Shown piece by piece: positions 1 to 8,143 of a stretch of 64,000 bases of DNA. Numbering within the stretch: position 1 is the stretch's first letter; every line of letters starts with the position of its first letter. Position numbers and translations under genes: made by a program. Below the pieces are notes generated by a model that saw only the letters and a list, made by a program, of their open reading frames with translations, was not told where the DNA came from and did no database searches. Source of the stretch: Oscillospiraceae bacterium (GTDB lineage: Bacteria; Bacillota; Clostridia; Oscillospirales; Oscillospiraceae); NCBI GenBank assembly GCA_015068325.1, contig SVKQ01000021.1, positions 99,696-163,695 of the forward strand, written 5' to 3'.

Positions 1-852
1 CGCACAGGGACAGGAGATGACCAGAAAGGCGCAGGCCCGGTAGATCCAGGTGGCCCAACCGCCCGCGAACAGCGGTGGAAAGATTGCCAGCAGCACGGCT
101 GTGCACACCACGATGGGAGTATAGTAGCGGGCAAAACGGGTGATGAAGCTCTCGGTGCGTGACTTCTTCTCTGACGCCGTCTCCACCAACTCCAGGATGC
201 GGGTCACCGCGGAATCCTCGAAGGCCTTTTCCGCACGGACACGCAGCAGCCCGTCGCCGTTGATGCAGCCGGAGATGACCGCGTCGCCGGAACGGGCGGC
301 ACGGGGCACCGGCTCGCCGGTCAGGGCGGCGGTGTTGATGAGACTCTCGCCGGAGAGCACCGTGCCGTCCACCGGGATGCGCTCGCCAGGGCGGATCACC
401 AGTACGTCGCCCACGGCGACCTCATCCGGGTCCACCGTCTCCACGGTACCGCCCGGGCGCTCCACGTTGGCAGATTCCGGCACGATGTCCATCAGCTCGG
501 TGATGGAGCGGCGGGAACGGCCCACGGCATAGCCCTGGAACCACTCACCCACCTGATAGAACAGCATCACCGCCGCGGCCTCGGCGTTTTCCCCGATGGC
601 AAAGGCTCCTACAGTGGCCACCGTCATCAAAAACGATTCGTCGAACATCTGCCGGTTTTTGATACCCAACAGCGCCTTGCGCAGCACCGGCGCACCGCAC
701 AGCAGATACGGCACCAGATACAGCGCCAGGCTGAGCCAGCGGTTTTCAAATATCGCCGGCGCCAGATGGAGCCGGTCCGCCAACAGCAGACAAAGGAACA
801 GCGCCGCCGTCAGCAGGATCTTGTTCAGTTCTCTCTTCTGCTTGGCACCCAT
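1..852 (-). CDS. Heavy-metal-translocating P-type ATPase, N-terminal part (runs off left edge)
   Basis: This is the first 284 codons of a P1B-type ATPase that exports soft metal ions such as Zn, Cd or Pb. The start ATG is at 852 and the frame is open to base 1. Hydrophobic segments lie near residues 10-60 and 85-105. The actuator domain follows, with a TGEP motif after a PGERIPVDGT stretch. The last residues before the edge read SCPCA, the metal-binding CPC motif of the sixth membrane helix. The phosphorylation domain (DKTGT) lies outside the window. There is no N-terminal metal-binding domain; a separate HMA protein is encoded 12 bases upstream. Family membership is certain. Zn/Cd rather than Cu is inferred from the ArsR/SmtB-type regulator in the operon. 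Confidence 0.93.
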   Translation of the reverse strand, partial: MGAKQKRELNKILLTAALFLCLLLADRLHLAPAIFENRWLSLALYLVPYLLCGAPVLRKALLGIKNRQMFDESFLMTVATVGAFAIGENAEAAAVMLFYQVGEWFQGYAVGRSRRSITELMDIVPESANVERPGGTVETVDPDEVAVGDVLVIRPGERIPVDGTVLSGESLINTAALTGEPVPRAARSGDAVISGCINGDGLLRVRAEKAFEDSAVTRILELVETASEKKSRTESFITRFARYYTPIVVCTAVLLAIFPPLFAGGWATWIYRACAFLVISCPCA

Positions 853-864
853 AGAGTCCCCTTC

Positions 865-1080
865 TCAGCACTCCACAGAGAAATCCGGCTCGATCTTCTT
901 CCCCACGGAGATGGCCTGCCGCAGCACATCGTCAAAGCGGGCCTCGTCGGCGTCCAGTGTGAACTTCTGCATCATGAAGTTCACCTTCACGTCGTTGACG
1001 CCGTCCAGCGCGGCAATGGCCTCCTCCACCTTGGCGGCACAGTTGGCACAGTCGATCTCACAGTTGAATTTCTTTTTCAT
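865..1080 (-). CDS. Small heavy-metal-associated (HMA) domain protein
   Basis: This 71-residue protein is a single ferredoxin-like HMA domain, about the usual length of a CopZ-type metallochaperone. The metal-binding loop reads CANC (residues 11-14) in place of the usual MxCxxC. It ends in a Cys (VEC), which could add a ligand. It sits between the ArsR-type regulator and the P-type ATPase on the same strand. In many metal exporters this domain is fused to the front of the pump. Here the pump lacks it, so this protein probably delivers metal to it or acts as a separate sensor domain. The exact metal is not determined by the sequence. Confidence 0.88.
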   Translation of the reverse strand: MKKKFNCEIDCANCAAKVEEAIAALDGVNDVKVNFMMQKFTLDADEARFDDVLRQAISVGKKIEPDFSVEC

Positions 1081-1110
1081 AGCTCTGCTTCCTTCCCATC
1101 TGTTTCTACC

Positions 1111-1443
1111 TTATTGTTCCTCGATGTGTTCCTTGCCCATGGCGATGATGGTCTTTACATGGTCATCCGCCAGGAAATAGATCATTTGCTTGCCCAAGCG
1201 GCGTGAACCGATGAGCCGCGCCGTTTTCAGGAGCTTCAGCTGGTGGGAGACTGCCGATTGGTTCATCTCCAGATCGATGCAGATTTCCGTCACGTTCTTC
1301 TCTCCGCTGAACAGGTCGTACAGGATCTTGATCCTGGTGGAGTCGCCGAAGACCTTGAACAGCTCCGCCAGATCGCTCAGTTCGTTCTCCGGTACGTCAG
1401 CAATCAGATGATCCGCCGCACCGGCCGCACATTTTTTCTCCAT
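1111..1443 (-). CDS. ArsR/SmtB-family metal-responsive transcriptional repressor
   Basis: This is a 110-residue winged-helix repressor of the ArsR/SmtB/CadC family. The stretch ELFKVFGDSTRIKILYDL marks the N-terminal helices, and the recognition helix contains NQSAVSHQLKLL. An N-terminal Cys (MEKKC) and a His-rich C-terminal helix (DDHVKTIIAMGKEH) resemble the metal sites of the CadC and SmtB/CzrA subfamilies. I chose the ATG at 1443 because a GGGGAGGG ribosome binding site lies just upstream. A longer in-frame start at 1491 would place the coding start inside the operator palindrome. It is first in an operon with the HMA protein and the P-type ATPase and should repress that operon until metal binds. 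Confidence 0.9.
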   Translation of the reverse strand: MEKKCAAGAADHLIADVPENELSDLAELFKVFGDSTRIKILYDLFSGEKNVTEICIDLEMNQSAVSHQLKLLKTARLIGSRRLGKQMIYFLADDHVKTIIAMGKEHIEEQ

Positions 1444-1470
1444 GATGCAGCCCTCCCCTCTTTGCCATTT

Positions 1471-1496
1471 ATATAATGAACTATTGCTCATATGAA
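1471..1496. promoter_or_regulatory. Probable ArsR/SmtB operator
   Basis: An imperfect inverted repeat, ATATGAgC-AATA-GTTCATtATA on the minus strand, lies between the -10 box and the arsR start. It resembles the 12-2-12 type operators (ATATGAAC..TTCATAT) known for SmtB/CzrA/CadC repressors. Autoregulation is inferred from position. Confidence 0.65.
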
Positions 1497-1497
1497 T

Positions 1498-1525
1498 ATA
1501 TTATCATATATTCAGTATATGTCAA
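1498..1525 (-). promoter_or_regulatory. Sigma-A promoter of the arsR-HMA-ATPase operon
   Basis: On the minus strand a TTGACA -35 box (1525-1520) and a TAATAT -10 box (1503-1498) are 16 bases apart. The putative metal-repressor operator begins immediately downstream. Confidence 0.6.
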
Positions 1526-1598
1526 GAGCCAAATAGAAGCAACCGCACCTTTTTTAACGCTTTGCGTCGTTTGTGCAAATACCTGCTCCATAAGGCAG

Positions 1599-1645
1599 CA
1601 GAGCGCTCCGTTCCAAAACTGGAAGCTTTGGCACGGAGCGCTCTG
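1599..1645. terminator. Long hairpin between the BKACE gene and the arsR operon
   Basis: A perfect 13-bp stem (CAGAGCGCTCCGT / ACGGAGCGCTCTG) encloses a smaller CCAAA/TTTGG stem. It lies just downstream of the BKACE gene on the minus strand. The T-run is weak (TTTT on the plus strand only), so termination is likely but not certain. Confidence 0.5.
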
Positions 1646-1676
1646 TTTTCCATGGATTATTTGTGAATACTCTCTG

Positions 1677-2612
1677 TCAGAAATTGACCTTGTCGCCGCC
1701 CTTGAGGCTGAGCATCTCGCGGGCATCGGCGGGAGTGGCGATCTCGAAATCGAGATCCTCCAGGATCTGCTTCATCTTCAGGACTTGCTGGGCGTTGCTG
1801 ACGGCCAGCTCGCCGTTGGGTTTGATGTAGAGACTGTCCTCCATACCGACACGGACGTTGCCTCCCTGCAGCGCCATCATGGTGGCGTTGCGGAACATGC
1901 GCCTGCCCGCAGAGACGGTGCTGTACTGGATGTCATTGCCCAGCATCTTCTTGGCCTGGTCGATCATAAACATCATGCCCTCGTTGCTGATGGGGTAGCC
2001 GCCCATGACGCCCGGAACGAACTGAATATAGATGGGCTGGGTGATGACACCCTCCTTCTGGAAGTACTGGAGGTTGGCCAGCTGGCCGTAATCGAACACC
2101 TCATACTCCGGCAGAGTGCCGCACTTGTTCATGGTGGTGATACAGTACTCGATGTCCTTGAAGGTGTTTTTGAAGACGTTGTCATAGGTCCGCGCCACGA
2201 ACGGGACCTCCCAGCTGTACTTGGGGGTCGGACCCATGGCCTGCTGGAGCCTGTGGAAGCAGAAGTTCATGGAGCCGCCGTTGGCAGAGGCCATTTCGGG
2301 CTGGAACTCCTCGATCACGGAGAAACGCTCCTCCGTGGTCATTCCTTGAGCGCCGCCAGTGGTGATGCCGATGACGGCATCGACCTCATTTTTGATGGCA
2401 GATAGGATCTGACGGAAGGTATCGAAGTCGCCCACAGGCATTCCGTCTTCGCGGCGTGCGTGGATATGGATCACGGCAGCGCCCGCTTTTGCCGCGTCGA
2501 TGGCCTGCGTGGCGATCTGCTCGGGCGTAAAGGGAAGATAAGGGGACAGGCTGGGGGTGTGGATGGCCCCTGTGATCGCCGCAGAGATGATGACTGTCTT
2601 TTGCTTTTTCAT
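1677..2612 (-). CDS. Beta-keto acid cleavage enzyme (BKACE/DUF849), copy 1
   Basis: This 311-residue TIM-barrel enzyme belongs to the family of 3-keto-5-aminohexanoate cleavage enzyme (Kce). Family members condense a beta-keto acid with acetyl-CoA to give acetoacetate and a new CoA thioester. Visible active-site elements are the zinc motif HIHAR (His49 and His51) and the RVGMED block, which carries the catalytic Arg, the zinc-binding Glu and the adjacent Asp. The length is normal for the family. The gene is divergent from a LacI regulator that probably controls it. A close paralogue lies at 30116-31054. The lysine-fermentation genes that usually accompany kce are absent, so the substrate is unknown and should not be assumed to be the lysine intermediate. 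Confidence 0.92.
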   Translation of the reverse strand: MKKQKTVIISAAITGAIHTPSLSPYLPFTPEQIATQAIDAAKAGAAVIHIHARREDGMPVGDFDTFRQILSAIKNEVDAVIGITTGGAQGMTTEERFSVIEEFQPEMASANGGSMNFCFHRLQQAMGPTPKYSWEVPFVARTYDNVFKNTFKDIEYCITTMNKCGTLPEYEVFDYGQLANLQYFQKEGVITQPIYIQFVPGVMGGYPISNEGMMFMIDQAKKMLGNDIQYSTVSAGRRMFRNATMMALQGGNVRVGMEDSLYIKPNGELAVSNAQQVLKMKQILEDLDFEIATPADAREMLSLKGGDKVNF

Positions 2613-3018
2613 ATTTCACTCCTCCATATGATTCATCAATATTATTTGTAGCCAATTACTGCTTATCGCAGAATCCGGTGTCAGTCTAAACCACCGTTTG
2701 CTCACCGAAAACAGAAGCATATCCCTTGTCCGCTGCCAGGCTCGCCCGCAGTTCACTTTTTGCCGCCACACCTGCAGCCGCATATCACACCTTTGCCGTT
2801 CAGCAGCACTCTTTCCAACGAGATCTGCTTTACCTGCTCCATACACCCTCTGCGAGGCATTCGCAGTATGCGAGCAACCCCATTCGCCGCAAATTCTCAA
2901 CGGTTTAACGTTTGCCGATAATTATTCTTGCTCAAATGTTCGTATTATGTTATTATACTGTTAAACATGGAACATGCTTTTTCACACAGATGTAAAGTTA
3001 TAGTTGGAGTACATTGCT
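2613..3018. other. Divergent intergenic region between BKACE and lacI-type gene
   Basis: About 400 bases without a convincing gene. The right part holds the promoter of the regulator gene. A near-palindromic TTTAACGTTTG element at about 2904-2914 resembles LacI-family operators and lies just upstream of that promoter. I see nothing further in the left part. Confidence 0.5.
2928..2956 (+). promoter_or_regulatory. Promoter of the LacI-family gene
   Basis: A TTGCTC -35 box (2928-2933) and a TATTAT -10 box (2951-2956) are separated by 17 bases. Confidence 0.55.
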
Positions 3019-4086
3019 ATGAAGAATCAGCCGGTCACACTTATTGACGTTGCCAAATATGCGGGCGTTTCTGCTTCCACCGTTTCGCGAGTATTGCATC
3101 AAAATCCGAAAGTCGATGAAGTGCTGCGGCAACGTGTTCTCCATGCGGTACAGGTTCTCAAATACCAGCCGAATGCAAACGCGCAGAGCTTAAAAACAAA
3201 TCACACCTACGTCATCGGATTTCTGGTATCGGATATCTCCAACCCATACTACGGCATCATTGCCCGCACAATCGAAAACATCATCAGCCCCCGTAACTAT
3301 AACCTGATCCTGTGCTCCCACGCCGAGCTCCCCGAGCGGGAGAGCTCCTACCTGACCATGCTGATGCAGCGCCATGTGGAGGTTCTGGTGATCAACCCCA
3401 CCTGTGAAAACAACAGCCAGTTGGCACAGCTCAGCAGCTATATCCCCACGATAACGATGAACCGAAAGGTGATTCACCCTGATTTTGTGGGCGACTATAT
3501 CGATACCGACGGTTATGCCGGCTGTTACGCACTGGCCAAGCGTCTGCTGGCCGCAGGGCATCGGGACATCTATTGTGTACACGCACCTTTCAAGTATCCA
3601 AATGCAGTTGATCGGTTTCGCGGTTTCGTAGATGCAATGGCAGAATATGGAATCACCGTAGATGAGAATTATCCCTTTTTGTTCGACGGAAAATTTACAG
3701 AGCAGGGGGGCGTAAATGCCATCAGGCATATGGCATCCTTTTCCTCCAGAATGCCCACTGCTATTCTCTCGCTCAGCAACCTGAGCACATTGGGAATCCT
3801 GGAAATGTTGCAGAAATGCGGCATCTCCATCCCGCAGGATGTTTCCGTAGCAACTCATGACCAAATTGAGAACTCCGGCCTGTTCCGGTGGCGTCCTGAA
3901 ACCGCCACATACGACCTGCAGGAAATCGCGGAAACGGTGGGAAATCTGATCCTGTACCGTGTGCAGAACCGGGAAACAAAGCCGGTCCAAAAGATATTTG
4001 AGCCCATTATCCTCCACGGAAACACCATCGCCCACCCCTCCAACACGCTGGGCGCCAAGCTCATCGACGCTCTCTGGAACATCTGA
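3019..4086 (+). CDS. LacI-family transcriptional regulator
   Basis: This 355-residue protein has an N-terminal LacI helix-turn-helix (TLIDVAKYAGVSASTVSRVL, residues 7-26). A hinge region containing NANAQSLKTN follows, and then a periplasmic-binding-protein-like effector domain to the end. I chose the ATG at 3019, with GGAG nine bases upstream. A TTG at 3004 would place the start over that ribosome binding site. It is divergent from the BKACE gene and flanked by the amidase/transporter operon on the other side. Control of BKACE is the simplest reading. Whether it also controls the transporter operon is unknown. The effector cannot be read from sequence. Confidence 0.92.
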   Translation: MKNQPVTLIDVAKYAGVSASTVSRVLHQNPKVDEVLRQRVLHAVQVLKYQPNANAQSLKTNHTYVIGFLVSDISNPYYGIIARTIENIISPRNYNLILCSHAELPERESSYLTMLMQRHVEVLVINPTCENNSQLAQLSSYIPTITMNRKVIHPDFVGDYIDTDGYAGCYALAKRLLAAGHRDIYCVHAPFKYPNAVDRFRGFVDAMAEYGITVDENYPFLFDGKFTEQGGVNAIRHMASFSSRMPTAILSLSNLSTLGILEMLQKCGISIPQDVSVATHDQIENSGLFRWRPETATYDLQEIAETVGNLILYRVQNRETKPVQKIFEPIILHGNTIAHPSNTLGAKLIDALWNI

Positions 4087-4101
4087 TCGCATCCCGCGAT
4101 G

Positions 4102-4140
4102 AAATGGATAGCGGCAAATGCCGCTATCCATTTCTTTTTT
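4102..4140 (+). terminator. Intrinsic terminator after the LacI-family gene
   Basis: A perfect stem (AAATGGATAGCGGCA / TGCCGCTATCCATTT) with a very short loop is followed by CTTTTTT. It lies between convergent genes and may serve both. Confidence 0.85.
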
Positions 4141-4193
4141 CTTTTTCAGGCCGGGGCCGGCCCTCGCGGGGAAAGGAGATCTGCAGATGAATA

Positions 4194-4658
4194 TCAGTTC
4201 TCGTAGGGAGCGAAGTGGTTGCCGTCGGCCTCGGGATCATACGCGCGGATGAAGTTGCCGCCCACGACCTCGACGATGATGACCTCGATGGTGGCCAGAG
4301 AGGGGCTCTCACCGGCAATGATGTGCCCGCCGTAGAACACGCCGTCATCACCGCACATGCTGGCATGAATATGCAGCCCGCCCTCACAGATCAGGCCCAT
4401 CGCATTGCAGAGCTCTACGGGGAATGTCCTGTTGTTCGCTGCGCCGTAACCGGCGCCCAGCTTGGCATCGTTCTTTTCCAGATAGTAGTAACTGGTCTTT
4501 TCCAGACTCCCGATCATGGAGACCCAGCCGTTCTGGATCCCCTTTTCCTGGATGATCTTGGTGATACCTTCACACAGGTCCGTGCCGGGCAGGATACGGG
4601 CCAGAACGATACGGCCGATCCGGCCCTCAGAATACGCGACTCTCACTTCTTTGCTCAT
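4194..4658 (-). CDS. PPC/DUF296 (PD1-like) domain protein, copy 1
   Basis: This 154-residue protein is a stand-alone PPC (DUF296) domain. Recognisable features are RILPGTDLCEGI near the N-terminus, MIGSL (48-52), the HIHAS motif (96-100) and GGHIIAG (110-116). The clustered His residues look like a metal site. Bacterial PPC proteins are often annotated as DNA-binding, but most lack any AT-hook, as here. A metabolic role is at least as likely. It is the last gene of the transporter/amidase operon, 68 bases after the amidase. The start at 4658 is preceded by GGAGG. A second, divergent PPC gene accompanies the other BKACE copy at 31089-31520. Confidence 0.85.
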   Translation of the reverse strand: MSKEVRVAYSEGRIGRIVLARILPGTDLCEGITKIIQEKGIQNGWVSMIGSLEKTSYYYLEKNDAKLGAGYGAANNRTFPVELCNAMGLICEGGLHIHASMCGDDGVFYGGHIIAGESPSLATIEVIIVEVVGGNFIRAYDPEADGNHFAPYEN

Positions 4659-4726
4659 GTTGTTTCCTCCTTTATTATTTTGACATATTCCATTAGCTTT
4701 ACATCGGTGGCTATGCTGCACAATAT

Positions 4727-5647
4727 TCACTCTTTGCAGCGATAAGCCACTTCTTTCTTGACCTTTGCGACCATAACGTAGTCGGGATTCACCATGCTTC
4801 CCACATGGATCTCGACCTCCTGAGACAGGCACTGAAGCGCTTCGATCCTATCCCAGCCCAGTTCTACCATCCACTCTACCAATTCGACATACGCCACTCT
4901 GGCAGCGTCCTCCATCGGTTTTGCACAGCCAACACACATGATCTCTTCAGGGCTCTCGATCCGCGGCCATTGAATCGTTTTGCCCTTGATCAGTTCAAAC
5001 TTGAGTCTGATTTTGCAGCTGATCTCCAGTGCCGCACCGGCAACTTCGCCGTGGCCCTGCTTCGCATGGCAGTCTCCGGTAGAAAAATAGGCGCCTGCAA
5101 CCATGACGGGAAGATACACAATGTTCCCGGGACAAACTTCCGGGGTATCCATGTTCCCTCCCTGACGGGTAGGCTTCAGGGACGAGATGGCCTCTCCCTC
5201 TCCCGGGGCAGTGGCCATAGTGCCCATGAAAGGCTCCCAAGCGTGGTAGAGATGCTTGCCGTTGCGGAACATCCCGTCCTTATATTCATAGATCCAAACT
5301 TTTTCCGGTAGTGGCTCGTTCAGCAGCCTGGTGGTGGCATTAGCCACAACGCCGCCGAAGTTTTTCACCAAAGCGCTTACTGCCCACGGGCGGACCATTT
5401 CGATATCCAAGATATGCACCGCCAGTGTATCACCGGGTTCCGCACCATTGACATAGATCGGTCCCGTCTGAGGATTGTTGCAGTCGCCCTTGGATTCGCT
5501 GGGATTTTGGTCCTCTCTGGTGATGCGGCCCACATAGGCATCTTCTGTATAGAGGACGATCTCTTCACCGGGATCCACATACGCGAGGGGTTCCGCATAT
5601 GCGCCAAATACGCCCTGATATTTTCCGTTGGGATTGATTTCTCTCAT
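4727..5647 (-). CDS. Acetamidase/formamidase family amidohydrolase
   Basis: This 306-residue enzyme belongs to the FmdA/AmdA family, which hydrolyses short aliphatic amides to ammonia and the carboxylic acid. The family signatures GGNMD (163-167) and GDCHAKQGHGEV (191-202) are intact, including the His and Glu positions expected at the active site. It is preceded by AAAGGAG and starts at ATG 5647, 14 bases after the transporter ATPase. The operon context, a urea/amide-type ABC importer, supports uptake and hydrolysis of a small amide as nitrogen source. The actual amide is not known. The length is near that of the shorter bacterial members. Confidence 0.88.
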   Translation of the reverse strand: MREINPNGKYQGVFGAYAEPLAYVDPGEEIVLYTEDAYVGRITREDQNPSESKGDCNNPQTGPIYVNGAEPGDTLAVHILDIEMVRPWAVSALVKNFGGVVANATTRLLNEPLPEKVWIYEYKDGMFRNGKHLYHAWEPFMGTMATAPGEGEAISSLKPTRQGGNMDTPEVCPGNIVYLPVMVAGAYFSTGDCHAKQGHGEVAGAALEISCKIRLKFELIKGKTIQWPRIESPEEIMCVGCAKPMEDAARVAYVELVEWMVELGWDRIEALQCLSQEVEIHVGSMVNPDYVMVAKVKKEVAYRCKE

Positions 5648-5661
5648 AAAAACTCCTTTCT

Positions 5662-6360
5662 TTACACGGTCAAATAGCTGTTTACGATCGCGTTATCCAT
5701 CAAATCAGCTTTTGACAACTCACCGACCACGATCCCCTTGTCAATGGCATAGGCACGCTGGGCCGTCTGCTGGATCAGCCGCAGATGCTGTTCCACCATC
5801 AAAGTGGTCAACCCCAGTTCCTTATTGCACTTGATAATGATCTCACCGATCTGGTGGACCACGTTGGGTTGAATGCCCTCCGAGGGCTCGTCAAGGATCA
5901 TGAGCTTCGGCTGGCCTACCAGCACGCGGGCAATGGACAGCATGGCCTGCTGGCCGCCGCTGAGCGTACCGCCCTTTTGTCGTTTGCGCTCGAACAGAAT
6001 GGGAAAGTAGTCATAGGCGATGTCGAGACTCTTGCTCTTTACCGCAGTATTGATCTTCAACCCCATCTTCAGGTTTTCTTCCACAGTCAAATCCGGAAAA
6101 ATCGCATGCCCCTGTTCCACACAGCCAATGCCATCATTTGCGCGGGTATGAGGTCTGAGCTTGGTATAGTCTTTTCCATTGAATATGATGCTGCCATCCA
6201 TGGTACGTACTATACCCATTATTGTTTTGATCAGTGTGGTCTTTCCGACGCCGTTCCGGCCGATCACGGCTACCAGTTCTCCTTCGCTGATTTTCATGGA
6301 AACTCCACGAAGCACCTGGATCGTACCATATCCGGATGCAATGTTCTTTACTTCAAGCAT
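5662..6360 (-). CDS. ABC transporter ATP-binding protein, LivF/UrtE type
   Basis: This is a 232-residue ATPase of the HAAT (branched-chain amino acid/urea/amide) importer family. The Walker A motif is GRNGVGKTT (34-42), typical of UrtE. The signature is LSGGQQ (133-138) and Walker B is LMILDEP (153-159). It is one of two ATPases of a five-gene importer. I chose the ATG at 6360 (MLEVKN), with AAAGGA upstream. An alternative ATG at 6387 overlaps the stop of the upstream ATPase by four bases and would add nine residues. It probably powers import together with the LivG/UrtD-type partner. Confidence 0.9.
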   Translation of the reverse strand: MLEVKNIASGYGTIQVLRGVSMKISEGELVAVIGRNGVGKTTLIKTIMGIVRTMDGSIIFNGKDYTKLRPHTRANDGIGCVEQGHAIFPDLTVEENLKMGLKINTAVKSKSLDIAYDYFPILFERKRQKGGTLSGGQQAMLSIARVLVGQPKLMILDEPSEGIQPNVVHQIGEIIIKCNKELGLTTLMVEQHLRLIQQTAQRAYAIDKGIVVGELSKADLMDNAIVNSYLTV

Positions 6361-6383
6361 CGTTTGTACCATCCTTTCGCCTG

Positions 6384-7109
6384 TCATTCATCGCCCAAAT
6401 AAATGAGTTTGACGTCCTCATTGTTTTCAATCTCCGCCAAGGATCCTTCGGCGAAGACCTCACCATAATGAAGAACAGTGACCTTCTGTGCGATGCGGCG
6501 GACAAAATCCATGTCGTGGTCGATGAAAATGATGGTGATGCCCTGCGCGTGGATATCCTTCACCAACTTAGCTGTATAGGCCGTCTCTTCCGGACCCATA
6601 CCGGCTGTGGGCTCATCCAACAGGAGCAGCTTTGGCTTGAGCGCAATGGACATGGCAATCTCCAACCACTGCTGCTGGCCGTGGGACATGTTCATGGCCA
6701 GAGGGTTGCCGATGTTGTCAATGCCTACCATTTTAACCAGGCGCTCGATCTCATCATCAATGTGCTTGGGATCAACATGGCGCTGTAGAGCAATGCGGAT
6801 ATTGTCACGAAGGGACAATGTGCCGTATACGCCTGGCTTCTGCAGTTTCATACTGATGCCGCCGTTCATACGTTTCCAGGTGGGTTCATTATTGATAGGC
6901 TTGCCACAATACAGGACCTGCCCGGAAGTAGGGGGATACATGCCGACCACCAAATTTAAAATCGTAGTTTTTCCTGCACCGTTGGGGCCGATCAGGCAGC
7001 GCAACTCGCCTTCGTACACCTCCATGTTCACATCGTGGACTGCACGAATACCGCCGAAGGATTTGCAGAGGTTCGTCAATTTCAGAATGGGTTCAGATTG
7101 ATTCATCAC
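6384..7109 (-). CDS. ABC transporter ATP-binding protein, LivG/UrtD type
   Basis: This is a 241-residue ATPase with Walker A GPNGAGKTT (41-49) and Walker B LLLLDEP. The signature loop is MSHGQQQWLEIA in place of the canonical LSGGQ. An SHGQ.QWLEI signature is a hallmark I associate with UrtD of urea importers, which favours a urea/amide substrate over branched-chain amino acids. The start overlaps the upstream permease stop by four bases (7106-7109), so translation is probably coupled. Confidence 0.9.
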   Translation of the reverse strand: MMNQSEPILKLTNLCKSFGGIRAVHDVNMEVYEGELRCLIGPNGAGKTTILNLVVGMYPPTSGQVLYCGKPINNEPTWKRMNGGISMKLQKPGVYGTLSLRDNIRIALQRHVDPKHIDDEIERLVKMVGIDNIGNPLAMNMSHGQQQWLEIAMSIALKPKLLLLDEPTAGMGPEETAYTAKLVKDIHAQGITIIFIDHDMDFVRRIAQKVTVLHYGEVFAEGSLAEIENNEDVKLIYLGDE

Positions 7110-8143
7110 TCAGCGCTCCTCTCTCTGTTGCGATTGTTTATCTTCAGTTTGTCAAAGATGTGCTTGTCAAGAAAGCGAAACAGTGTACCGAAGATGCCGT
7201 CTGGCAGAAAAAGCATGACCACAATCATCAAGAGGCCCTGCAGGATCAAAGCATACTGGTTGCCGGCTACGGACATCCTCTGAGAGAGATTCAGATACAG
7301 CAAGGAAAAGGCAAATACTGCTGCAGGGTTTCTTTTGCCGCCGGCTGCCACCAGCATAACAGGGATCGTGGCCGTCTGCAGGTCAAACATTTTGATGCCC
7401 ACATAGTTGCCCCAGGCGCTGTACAGAATCCCCGCAAAAGCTGCAATGGCCGCGCCGGCCGCAAATACGATCACTTGAATCAGCTGCGTATTATAACCCA
7501 ACAATTGTGTACGATGGCGGTTGTCCCGTACAGCGATCATGGTATATCCCGCACGGGTCGTAGAGATTTTCTTGAGCGCAAAGAAAATGGCTGCAAACGA
7601 TATCAATACAAACGCGTAAAACTCAAACCCGGATAGCTTATGCGCTCCGATGGTCAGCATCGGCACCTGGTTGATGCCGTTGTAACCGCCCAACGCGGCA
7701 GAACCGATCCTCCACTTTTCATTGGCCGTCTGTGCCATGAAGGTATTCAGCGTCATCGTCACACACATGGTCACAAGGCCTACGAACATGTCGTTGATGC
7801 CGCCATAAAACATGAAGTAACCCAGAACCAATGCGACGATTACCGCCACTACAATGCCGGCAACCATTGCTAAGGGCGTATATGCAGCGCTGCCCAGGTT
7901 CTTTAAAAGAATCGCATATGTATAGCCTGCGAAGCCATAGAAAATCGTCTGGCCGAAGCTGAAGATACCGCAGTAACCCCAAATCAGAAGTACACTGGAG
8001 GCAAAAATCATCTGGGCAATGAAGCTGGCCATATTCAACGCGCGATATTCGCTGGATACGAAGGGATAGACAATCAGGAAGATAAACAGAACAACTGTTG
8101 CAATCGTCTCAGAATTGAATTTGAAAGTCATACTCCGCTTCAT
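7106..8143 (-). CDS. ABC transporter permease, LivM/UrtC type
   Basis: This 345-residue membrane protein has about ten hydrophobic segments and belongs to the LivM/UrtC permease family. The family-typical region GYNTQLIQVIVFAAGAA precedes the last helices. A basic, Arg/Asn-rich tail ends the protein. It overlaps the LivH-type gene by four bases (8140-8143) and the LivG-type gene by four. It forms the membrane channel with the LivH/UrtB-type partner. Confidence 0.9.
   Translation of the reverse strand: MKRSMTFKFNSETIATVVLFIFLIVYPFVSSEYRALNMASFIAQMIFASSVLLIWGYCGIFSFGQTIFYGFAGYTYAILLKNLGSAAYTPLAMVAGIVVAVIVALVLGYFMFYGGINDMFVGLVTMCVTMTLNTFMAQTANEKWRIGSAALGGYNGINQVPMLTIGAHKLSGFEFYAFVLISFAAIFFALKKISTTRAGYTMIAVRDNRHRTQLLGYNTQLIQVIVFAAGAAIAAFAGILYSAWGNYVGIKMFDLQTATIPVMLVAAGGKRNPAAVFAFSLLYLNLSQRMSVAGNQYALILQGLLMIVVMLFLPDGIFGTLFRFLDKHIFDKLKINNRNRERSAE

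Noticed and set aside
2613..2927. Small open frames in the BKACE-lacI gap
   Set aside because: They have no ribosome binding site, no domain and unusual composition. The gap looks purely regulatory.
4194..4658. A DNA-binding role for the PPC protein
   Set aside because: No AT-hook or helix-turn-helix is visible, and the operon is metabolic. The PD1-like DNA-binding label was not adopted.
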